Source: Clostridia bacterium
GTDB lineage: Bacteria > Bacillota > Clostridia > Oscillospirales > CAG-272
DNA length: 38,475 bases
Direction: 5' to 3'
Assembly (NCBI GenBank): GCA_017453245.1
Contig: JAFTKM010000010.1
Coordinates: 1-38,475, forward strand
Made by a program: the position numbers and the translations under genes. The notes under the pieces were generated by a model. It was not told the DNA's origin and did no database searches. It was given only the letters and a program-made list of their open reading frames with translations. This document shows positions 7,093 to 14,900 of the stretch, piece by piece (within the stretch, counting starts at the first letter, position 1; every line of letters begins with the position of its first letter).

Positions 7093-9363
7093 TTATTTGG
7101 TTTTTGCAAACTCTTCTATCGCGGCAATAGCCTCGTCGTAGCAGTTCATACGATTTTCCATCCACTCGTACATAAAGTCGAAGTGATACTTGGTGTAATC
7201 CCAAGTAGGAACAGATGTAACTTTAGAATCATATTTACCTTTCCACCAGTTTGCTCTCGACTCTGCCCATCTCTCAGCATCAGCATCGTAAACGGATGAG
7301 GGAATCGCGTCCTCGACCTTCTTAAGCTCAGCCACAATATTCTCGGTAGAGAGTGTGGTCTCGCGAAGCTCATAATATCTTGCAACGATCTCGTCGGTAT
7401 AAGCGTTAAGGATGCGGTCCCAAAGAATGAACTTGGGGTTATTGTTACCGCTCGGACCGTAGGTAATGTTAACGTCGATCTTGCCGTTGACTACCTGAGG
7501 AAGATATCTATCGGGAGTTTCGATGCGGACACCGTCCCAATACTGACCGAAGGTACCGTCCTGGTCGTAAACGGAAGGAATCCAGGTCTTGCCGTCGTAG
7601 GTTGCCCAAAGCATATTCTTGGATGCGTTATCGTGCATACAGTTAGCATACATAAAGATAACGTAGTCGATAGCGGCGTCAACGTCAAGGTAATTCTCAA
7701 TACCTGCTCTGAAGGCGTCACCCTCGTTATCCTGACAGAACTTAATAAGCTTATCAAAGCTCTCGGCTACCCAGGAGTAATCGTCGCTTCCGCAGTAGAT
7801 GAGCTCCCAGCCGTTATTCTTGGACATTATGTCACCGTTTGAAGCCTCGTAGAAGCTCTCAACCAGACTGTAGAAGTCGGTGTGATTCCAGTCATCGGAT
7901 GCGATGAGCGCCTCTGTGGGAGAATCGTCCATACCGAACATCCACTCGTCCTTGGGAACGTTAAAGGTGTAAATACCGTGGAACTCGCCATTCATATATA
8001 CGGAGATCGGGAAGCCGTCGATAGCGCCGGCGTTGGTCTTAAGAGCCGCAAGGCGCTTCTGATTCTCGCTCTCGGGTCTGGAGGCTACGATATCGCCCCA
8101 AAGCTTGCAGGATACGATGTTACGCGCATTGGAGAAGTCAACCCAGTTAGCCTTGATTACGTACTTATTCTCCTTGCCCCAGCCGAAATCGTACTTGAGC
8201 TTAGAGTCATAGGTATCGTCCTTATAGAACTTAACCGTATAATTCTTCTTATCGTATGCAACGGAGGAGGAGCCCTGAACCTTAATGGTAGCGTATGCGG
8301 TGAATTCCTCGCCGTTGGGATTGGTGTATGTAACACCCATCTCTACCTCGTTCTTAGCGTTGGTAGCGTTCTTGTATTCACCGGTGAAGTAAAGAACGGG
8401 CATCGTCTTGGCGTCGCAGGTAAGCACTTCCTCGTCGATCACCTTATCACAGCGCGAGCAATGAAGAACCTTGAGACCGTCAACGGTAGCTGTGGGGCTG
8501 CTTGTTATCTCCCAATCGCCGTCAAAGTGCTCGTCAACTGTGGGAAGAGTGTATCTCTTCTCATAGCCGCATACGGAGCAGGCATAAACCTCTGTACCGG
8601 TTTCAGCGCAGGTAGGCTCCTTCTCTACTCCAACCTTAACCAATTCGTGAGGGCCGTCAAAGGTCTCGCCGCAATCGGTGCAGGTGAGGCTGTGGCCATC
8701 ATCGGTGGGCTGATAATTCTCGGGGAAGCTATGTCCCTTCGCGGGGGCAATCTCATTTCTGGAGCTGCCGCAGGCATCACAGCCGTAGTAGGTCACGCCG
8801 CCATCGGTGCAGGTGGGATCGGAGGACTGGATCACGTACCAGCTGTGAGACTCCTCCTTCTTGTCAAGACAACGGGAGCACGTAATGGTGTGTACGTCGC
8901 CAACGGAGGTGTATTTCTCGGGATAGCTGTGGCCAAGCGCCTTAATAGTCTCGGTCTTCTCACTGCCGCAGGTGTCACAGGTGTAATCCTGCTTACCGTC
9001 CTCGGTACAAGTAGGAAGAACAGCATCTCCGGCCTTTTTCCAGCCGTGAGGCATATCATCGGTGTAGGTGCAACGGGAGCACACGCGGGAGTGTACGTTC
9101 TCGTCACCCTCAACGTAATTCTCGGAGAGGTCGTGGCCAAGAGCGGGCACAGACTTGAAGGTTGTGTAATCCTTGCAGTCCGAGCAGGTAACGTAAGCTA
9201 ACCAGCCCTCCTCGGTGCAGGTAGGCTCCTTAGCCTCGTGCTTAACAAACTCGTGCTCATGCTCACCGCCGCCGAGTAAGGTATCGCATCCGACAAGGGT
9301 GAATACCATAAGGCAGGTCATAAGGAGCATGATACAAAGTAGAAATCTTTTAGTGTTTTTCAT
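7093..9363 (-). CDS. CotH-kinase family lipoprotein with zinc-ribbon-like Cys repeats
   Basis: This 756-residue protein starts with a lipoprotein signal ending LVGC (Cys26), so it should be anchored outside the membrane. Residues about 35-310 hold eight CxxC pairs in alternating units (CSDC, CSRC, CDTC, CSRC, CDAC, CTDC, CSVC, CSRC), with repeated PTCTE, GHSYPE-like and HS motifs, reminiscent of serial zinc ribbons. From about residue 318 comes a CotH-type kinase domain: the strand KVQGSSSVAYDKKNYTVKF, the KENKYVIKANWVDFSNARN segment, and YDQDGTFG near residue 598, matching the YDMDWTFG-like active-site motif. CotH proteins are atypical secreted kinases (spore-coat kinase in Bacillus). AAAGGAG precedes the ATG. 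The N-terminal array may bind metal or a surface ligand; kinase activity is inferred from family. Confidence 0.88.
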   Translation of the reverse strand: MKNTKRFLLCIMLLMTCLMVFTLVGCDTLLGGGEHEHEFVKHEAKEPTCTEEGWLAYVTCSDCKDYTTFKSVPALGHDLSENYVEGDENVHSRVCSRCTYTDDMPHGWKKAGDAVLPTCTEDGKQDYTCDTCGSEKTETIKALGHSYPEKYTSVGDVHTITCSRCLDKKEESHSWYVIQSSDPTCTDGGVTYYGCDACGSSRNEIAPAKGHSFPENYQPTDDGHSLTCTDCGETFDGPHELVKVGVEKEPTCAETGTEVYACSVCGYEKRYTLPTVDEHFDGDWEITSSPTATVDGLKVLHCSRCDKVIDEEVLTCDAKTMPVLYFTGEYKNATNAKNEVEMGVTYTNPNGEEFTAYATIKVQGSSSVAYDKKNYTVKFYKDDTYDSKLKYDFGWGKENKYVIKANWVDFSNARNIVSCKLWGDIVASRPESENQKRLAALKTNAGAIDGFPISVYMNGEFHGIYTFNVPKDEWMFGMDDSPTEALIASDDWNHTDFYSLVESFYEASNGDIMSKNNGWELIYCGSDDYSWVAESFDKLIKFCQDNEGDAFRAGIENYLDVDAAIDYVIFMYANCMHDNASKNMLWATYDGKTWIPSVYDQDGTFGQYWDGVRIETPDRYLPQVVNGKIDVNITYGPSGNNNPKFILWDRILNAYTDEIVARYYELRETTLSTENIVAELKKVEDAIPSSVYDADAERWAESRANWWKGKYDSKVTSVPTWDYTKYHFDFMYEWMENRMNCYDEAIAAIEEFAKTK

Positions 9364-9422
9364 TTAGTCTCCTTTCAAGCTTGCTCCACGATATCTCTCA
9401 TATCGCAGAGGTTTTTTCTTTT

Positions 9423-9450
9423 ATTTTACCATACTTTTTTCTCACCGCAA
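9423..9450 (-). promoter_or_regulatory. Possible promoter of the CotH gene
   Basis: On the minus strand, TTGCGG (9445-9450) and TAAAAT (9423-9428) are 16 bp apart, about 60 bases before the start codon, with A/T tracts upstream. The -35 is imperfect. Confidence 0.4.
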
Positions 9451-9538
9451 GTAGTGTTAATAATTTTTCATAACAAATAATATATAAAATAGCCAAAAGT
9501 TTTTTCGAGTTTAGTGCATATTCAACAACACGAGAAAA

Positions 9539-9581
9539 CGCCTACGCGGTACAAGTTACAAAAACAAATACTGCGTAGGCG
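9539..9581 (-). terminator. Terminator of the YwaF-like gene
   Basis: A 13-bp stem pairs CGCCTACGCGGTA (9539-9551) with TACTGCGTAGGCG (9569-9581), one wobble pair. Read on the minus strand it is followed by TTTTCTCG, 22 bases after the stop codon of the membrane-protein gene. Confidence 0.75.
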
Positions 9582-9603
9582 CGGTGATTAATTTGTGATA
9601 AAA

Positions 9604-10527
9604 TCAGCGGGTAATAAGCTCGTCATCCTCTATTAGCTCAGCATTGGTGGTCTTGCGCTTTAATCTAAGCACGTATGCTCTCACGCGAGAACAAAGAGCC
9701 TTTACGTCACCTGCGAACTGCTTATGATCGAAGATCATAGACAGAAGGAAGGACAGAATGGGTACTATGATATATACCGGGACAAGCAGCCAGAACCAAG
9801 GCCAATATTTCTCCTGCCCCGCAAATTCACCTACGGGGACGGTCTTGAATATCTTAGGTGTGAATATAGCGAGGAATTCACCGATGGCGTCATTGGTGCC
9901 CGGGCCCCAGATATAGGAGGAATTCTTATAGCCGATGCCGAAGAAATCGCCTCTGTCTCTGAGAGGAATAAATCCGAGTTCTGACTGGAATATCTGGTTA
10001 AGCATAATGTAGAGCATAACTATCATAAGTCCTGTCGGAGCAGTGAATACACGCTTGTAGGAGAGCTTGTGATGTCCGAGGAGGACCATAAGGAGCGGAA
10101 CGGCAAGGAGCATCCAATGGTGGAAGTAGAATCTGATTATATCGAGCTGCTCGGCAAGCTGATCAACCTTAGCGAGAGGCTCCTGCGGATAAAACAGCGC
10201 GATAAGGCCGCTGATAACGCCTATGTAGAACATATAATCCTTAGCCTTTTTGCTCTTGGAAAGATAAATGAACGGGAAAAGCGAAATGTTGGCGCCGCAG
10301 ATATTCACAAACCAGGAATCTCTGAGCATTCTGGCATTATCCACAGAGTAAGGAGGATAATAAACCTTGAGGAAATGCATAAGAAGTCCAAAAAGGAGAA
10401 TACCGAAGAGCACTATCCTCTGTGTCCTTTCGCTCCTGTTACGGAGTAGGAAGTAAAGACCTACTGTAAGACCGCCGAGAAGAATGAGCCAAAAGAAATA
10501 CCAAAGGTTAAACATCTCAATAATCAT
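9604..10527 (-). CDS. YwaF/TIGR02206-like integral membrane protein
   Basis: A 307-residue polytopic protein with about seven hydrophobic helices. The start (MIIEMFNLWYFFW), the RIVLFGILLFGLLMHFLKVYYPP helix region, and a later SLFPFIYLSKSKKAKDYMFYIG segment resemble the YwaF family of Bacillus (TIGR02206, related to TMEM164), whose role is unknown. The C-terminal tail is basic (RVRAYVLRLKRKTT) and should face the cytoplasm. The ATG at 10527 is chosen because AAAGGG lies 9 bases upstream; a TTG at 10545 also opens the frame. It has its own promoter and terminator, so is a single-gene unit. Family call moderately sure; function unknown. Confidence 0.8.
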   Translation of the reverse strand: MIIEMFNLWYFFWLILLGGLTVGLYFLLRNRSERTQRIVLFGILLFGLLMHFLKVYYPPYSVDNARMLRDSWFVNICGANISLFPFIYLSKSKKAKDYMFYIGVISGLIALFYPQEPLAKVDQLAEQLDIIRFYFHHWMLLAVPLLMVLLGHHKLSYKRVFTAPTGLMIVMLYIMLNQIFQSELGFIPLRDRGDFFGIGYKNSSYIWGPGTNDAIGEFLAIFTPKIFKTVPVGEFAGQEKYWPWFWLLVPVYIIVPILSFLLSMIFDHKQFAGDVKALCSRVRAYVLRLKRKTTNAELIEDDELITR

Positions 10528-10577
10528 AATACTATTCCCTTTCAATCCGATGTTAAGCTTATTTTAAGGTTAGTTTA

Positions 10578-10606
10578 ATGTTACTACTTTTGCCCTCATA
10601 TGTCAA
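10578..10606 (-). promoter_or_regulatory. Promoter of the YwaF-like gene
   Basis: Minus-strand TTGACA (10601-10606), 17 bp, TAACAT (10578-10583), about 50 bases before the ATG. The -35 is perfect and the -10 matches 4 of 6. Confidence 0.65.
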
Positions 10607-10809
10607 TTACCTTAAATGAAGTTTAATAATTTTTAATTTTTCGTCTATTTGTAAACAAACTGTTACAAAAACGTCTGCATTAGTCTGCTGCTCTTCGCAG
10701 AGTATCGCGTAGAGACAGATCCCTCGCGGATTTTCGATATACATCTGTGGCGTTCGTTATATTGCTGATGGCAACCGTGAAAGGATTTTTTTAATCTTGC
10801 ACTTTGCTC
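10607..10809. other. Gene-free stretch between divergent promoters
   Basis: I see no coding frame here. The segment 10675-10770 carries small imperfect hairpins (CTGC tcttc GCAG near 10688, ATCC ctcgc GGAT near 10722) but nothing that matches a known RNA. Confidence 0.5.
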
Positions 10810-10838
10810 TTTACTATTTCAAAACCTTGTGGTATAAT
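10810..10838 (+). promoter_or_regulatory. Promoter of the small membrane-protein gene
   Basis: TTTACT (10810-10815), 17 bp, TATAAT (10833-10838), very similar to the promoter at 703-731. The leader contains a CGGGA gaga TCCCG hairpin (about 10856-10869). Confidence 0.8.
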
Positions 10839-10897
10839 ATCTATGTAAAACGCTTCGGGAGAGATCCCGGGTTATAATACGTTCTATCGGAGGACAA

Positions 10898-11476
10898 ATG
10901 AAGGCAGTATATATTTATGCATCGCGCTTACGCGCGTTCTGGGTGCTTGTGCCAATGTCGATGCTGTTGATGCTCTCAATCAGCTTTAACGATACGGTTG
11001 ACGGAGCAATCAAGCTCTACCCTCTTATCCTATTCAGCATCGGCGCAATTATCTTCACCTTTGTGTATCTGTTCAGGTTTATCAGTGTCTCATACAGCGA
11101 GATAAAGTACATAGGACGCTTCACCTCAAGGGATAGCGCGACCGTAAACGCGGGAAAAACGCTCGTAATTGACATTTTGGAGAAAAAACGAGTAAGTGTC
11201 AGGCTTTTCGGCAATGAGGGCTATAATCCGGAAATTAAGTGGCTTACAAACGAGGACGGCGAAGATGGCGACGTTTGCCTGTTCAGAGGAAAGGCATACG
11301 GCGGTGAGAGTGTGGCAATCAGTCTTTTGCGTTACTTTGGCGTTGAGGACTATGCGGATCTCGATGCGATACTCAGCGAGGACGGATTTGTCAAGTCGTA
11401 TGAAAACGTAACGGTGAGGTCGTTGACCGAGCTTGAGCATAGACAGATAAGAATAAAATTCGATAAAACAGTATAA
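10898..11476 (+). CDS. Small membrane protein of unknown function with a cytoplasmic-type C-terminal domain
   Basis: The 192-residue product has two hydrophobic helices (about residues 13-30 and 39-62, joined by a short loop) and a soluble domain of about 130 residues. The layout, with SYSEIKYIGRFTSRDSATVNAGKTLVIDILEKKRVSVRLF after the second helix, recalls small two-helix proteins with a PH-like or beta-rich tail, but I do not recognise a family. GGAGG lies 5 bases before the ATG. It has its own promoter. Its stop codon is one base from the left inverted repeat of the hairpin element at 11478, so that element forms the 3' untranslated region of this gene. Function unknown. Confidence 0.75.
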   Translation: MKAVYIYASRLRAFWVLVPMSMLLMLSISFNDTVDGAIKLYPLILFSIGAIIFTFVYLFRFISVSYSEIKYIGRFTSRDSATVNAGKTLVIDILEKKRVSVRLFGNEGYNPEIKWLTNEDGEDGDVCLFRGKAYGGESVAISLLRYFGVEDYADLDAILSEDGFVKSYENVTVRSLTELEHRQIRIKFDKTV

Positions 11477-11495
11477 TAAAAAGTGATGAGCGGAT

Positions 11496-11526
11496 AGCGT
11501 GATGCTCCAAGCGGAGCATTCACGCT
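11496..11526. repeat. Long hairpin at the left of the element
   Basis: AGCGTGATGCTCC pairs with GGAGCATTCACGCT across an AAGC loop, 13 bp with one bulged T. It follows immediately on the left terminal inverted repeat. Confidence 0.75.
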
Positions 11527-11703
11527 AAATGATGTTTGCCCTTATGGGCAAGTGATGTTACCTTCGGCAGTGATGTTCACTGCGTGAATGATGTTGTGCC
11601 TTCGGCACAGTGGGCAAACATCACATCACTGCGAGCATTTGCGAGCAACATCATTATGCGTAGCATAACATCATTTTTGCGTTAGCAAAAACATCACTAA
11701 CAG

Positions 11704-11756
11704 AAAAAAGAGCAGACACACAAGATTTTTCGTCTTGCATGTTTGCTCTTTTTGTT
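11704..11756 (+). terminator. Terminator inside the hairpin element
   Basis: AAAAAGAGCA pairs with TGCTCTTTTT (11744-11753); an inner CAAGA/TCTTG stem tops the structure and TTTTTG follows. It can end transcription coming from the small membrane-protein gene at 10898. Confidence 0.7.
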
Positions 11757-11913
11757 TGTAATAAGGGTTTGGGCTCAGCCCATAATGCGTTTGACTGGTC
11801 AAATGCGATGCTCGCACTTAGTGGTATTTTTTAAATTCTCCGCTAAGAACCTCAACCTATATCCGCTCATCGCTTTTTGCTTACGCGCTGTGAGTGAGTG
11901 CGCATACGTATAA

Positions 11914-11941
11914 AGAGGGTGCACGAAACCGTGCACCCTCT
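11914..11941 (-). terminator. Terminator of the 1791-aa surface protein gene
   Basis: A perfect 12-bp stem, AGAGGGTGCACG / CGTGCACCCTCT with a 4-base loop, lies 29 bases after the minus-strand stop codon, followed on that strand by TTATACG. Confidence 0.8.
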
Positions 11942-11970
11942 CGTTTATTTCAGGTAATTATTTAAGTTAA

Positions 11971-14900
11971 TTACTCCTCAAGCTCAACCTTACCGCCTGC
12001 AAGAGTGATCATCTTGACAGCCTGAATGGAGAACTTGCTTGCCTTAACGGTAAGTCTCTTGTACATAATACCGCGGGCAAGAACCTTTACTCTCGCGATC
12101 TTGGGCGATACGAGACGCTTAGCCTTGAGAGCCTCTACGTCAACAACGTCATCGTCCTCGAAGTTCTCGCAGATTACGTCGAGGTTGATCTCACCCATCT
12201 TGCCTGCGCGTCTTGCAGCCTCAACGGTTACGATCTCGATCTTTGCCTCAGCCTCCTCATCGGTGATAAGCTGGTCAGCAACCTCTGCGTCAGCGTGAGC
12301 GGTACCGTCATCGAAGATCTGTACTACGGGAGCCTTGGGCTCTTCTACTACGGGCTCTTCTACTACGGGCTCTTCCTCGACTACAGGAGCCTCCTCGACT
12401 ACAGGAGCTTCCTCGACTACGGGTGCCTCCTCAATAACAGGAGCTTCCTCGACTACGGGAGCCTCCTCAACAACGGGAGCTTCCTCGGTCTCGGGAACGT
12501 CAACCGCGATGATCTGCTCGGTAGTCTTCTCGCTTGTACCGGACTCAATGAGCTCGCTTACGTTAACGTGTACGAAGGTCATATCGTCGCTGAGCGTTAC
12601 GCCTGCGGGAAGGATAACCTTAACAAGGCCGCGCTTTGCAAGCTCCTCGGTGGTCTCGTAAGGCATACGGTAATCAACGTTAGGCTCATCGCCCTTGGTG
12701 AGCTCATACTTAGCCATCATCTCATCGATAAGCTCGAGAGTGTACTTAAGAGCTCTGGTGCTTCTCACCTTCATCATCATAGGCACCTTAGCAAACTTAG
12801 GCTTGTCGGAGCAATCGATGAAGTGATACTTGTTGATATTGAATTCCTTAGGATCAAGGTTAAGGTTAACTATGAGAGTTCTGCCCTTGATGTTAAGCTT
12901 AACAAGCTGGATTCTGCCCTTATTGAAGGCCTCGTAGTTCCAGCTCTCACGAGCCTTGATGCCCTTATAGGAAAGAACGTGATTCTTGATCTCGGTGTAG
13001 AAGCTCTGAATGTTCTCGGTAGACTGGATAAGTCTGGACATGAAGGAGCTTCTGAATCTGATGTGAACGACCTCGCCGCCGATGATAGCGGTAGCTTCCT
13101 TGCCGTCCTCACCCATAACGAGTACAGCGGTCTGAGGCTCTGTGGATACAGGCTCCTCAACAACGGGCTCTTCGGGGGCTACAGGCTCTTCCTCGACTAC
13201 GGGCTCTTCCTCAGCAGCAACTACTTCCTCGTCGATCTCGGGAATCTCTTCCTCTGCAGCCTCTTCTACAGTCTCGTCGACCTCGGGAACTTCCTCAGCC
13301 TCCTCAACTACGGGCTCCTCCTCAACCTCGGGAACCTCCTCGGTCTCGGGCCCGGAGATGGGCTCCTCAGCCTCAACTGCAGGGATCTCATCGGGAGCGG
13401 GAGTCTCATCCTTCTTGTTCTTGAGGATGAAGTAAACAGCAACTGCGATACCTGCAACAAGGATTATTGCAAGAAGGATCCAGAGCCAAGCGAGATTAGC
13501 ACCCTCTACCTTTACGATAGCGTATACGGAGAAGTGAGTGGTCTCGAATACCATATAATCACCGTCACGGGTGGATTCCATAACCTCTACGGATCCGTCA
13601 TCCTTGATGTGGATAACTCTGAGCTCATCGTCCTTAAGCGCACGGTACTCAGCGGGAATAAGAAGTCTTACTGTGAAGGTCTGGCCGTCAACGGAAACAA
13701 CGGCGCCGCCCTCGGTGAAGTAAATATCGTATGCTACGAGAGTCTCGGCATCCTTGCCGTCAACCTCATAGGTGGACTCAACGTCCTCGGTCACACCTCC
13801 TGCGATAATATTATCGGGATCAAGACCGTCGGTAGCCTCTACCTTAACGATAACGTCGGTGCCATCGGTAAGCTCGTGGTTGGTCTTCTTGTCACCGGTA
13901 ATGGTAAGGGTTGCGGTGAGCTCGTCGGAATAAGTGTAATTAGCTGCATACTCAGCCTTAACGGTAAGAGTAGCGGTTACGGGGTAAGCGCCGAGAAGCA
14001 CCTTGTCATTGCCCTCGTAGGTAACGTCGAGCATTGCAAGAACGTCAGCGTTGCCGGTAACGGTTATGCTGTGAGCGGTTCCGTCATAAGTAACGGTAGC
14101 ATTCTCAAGCTTGATGCTGGAGCCGTCGATAGCCGCCTTGGCGATAGTCCAGTCAACGGAAGGAACGGTGCCTACTACGTTGTAGTTAGCATTCTCCGCG
14201 CTTGCGGTTGCGGTCGCGGTATAGTCGCCTGCGTTGGTGAAGGAGTTATCGCTATATACAACGGTTACGCCTGCGGGAACACTTACGAGAGTGACGCCCT
14301 GAAGCTGACCGTTATAGGTGAAGGGAGTGGTATAATTCCAGGTGAGAGCGGAAACGTCCACGTCAAGCGCCTTGATGCCCCAGCTAAGTGTGGTAGGCTC
14401 GCCGTCTGCAACTACTACATAGTAGTTAGAATCGGAGCACTCGAAGGTAACGTTAGCGGTATAAGCGCCTGCGTTGGTAGCGGTGTTACCGGTTACAACT
14501 GCAGAAATGAACTGCTTAACAGACTCAACGCTCACGCTGAAGGTAGGAGCTGCAACACTCTGCTCTGCTCCGTTATAGATAATGCTGTCAGCTACGTAAT
14601 TCCAGGTAATGCCGCTTACGGTCACGGGAGCCTTAGCTATTGTCCAATCGCAGGAAACGGAACCGGCGGAAAGAACGTAGTTGGAGCTATTGGAGGTAAG
14701 AGCTGCAACAGCGGTATAGCCGCCTGCGTTGGTAGCGCTTGCATCAGCATACTCAACGTCGATATAATCGGGAAGATTATTGATCTCTACCTTGTGCTCA
14801 CTTCCGTCGAATACGAACTCGGAGGAGGACCAGGTAAGGGTGGAAACGTCAAACTGAGCGGGAGTAATGCTCCACTCAAGATCCTCGATCACGCCAAGGC

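Larger units (their letters stand above)
11478..11878. repeat. MITE-like element: 19-bp terminal inverted repeats enclosing a micro-hairpin array
   Basis: The ends AAAAAGTGATGAGCGGATA (11478-11496) and TATCCGCTCATCGCTTTTT (11860-11878) are inverted repeats matching at 18 of 19 positions. Inside, four TGATGTT words (11530, 11553, 11571, 11589) are followed by four AACATCA words (11617, 11647, 11667, 11690). Between them lie short hairpins with 3-4 base loops: TTGCCC ttat GGGCAA, TTCAC tgc GTGAA, TGTGCC ttc GGCACA, TTATGC gta GCATAA, TTTTTGC gtta GCAAAAA. A larger 12-bp pair, TGATGTTTGCCC (11530-11541) with GGGCAAACATCA (11612-11623), encloses the left half. A terminator and three more hairpins (11770-11816) follow. 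No coding frame and no clear target-site duplication. Confidence 0.8.

Noticed and set aside
7882-9201. A 439-codon plus-strand frame
   Set aside because: Antisense shadow of the CotH lipoprotein gene; no ribosome site or family.
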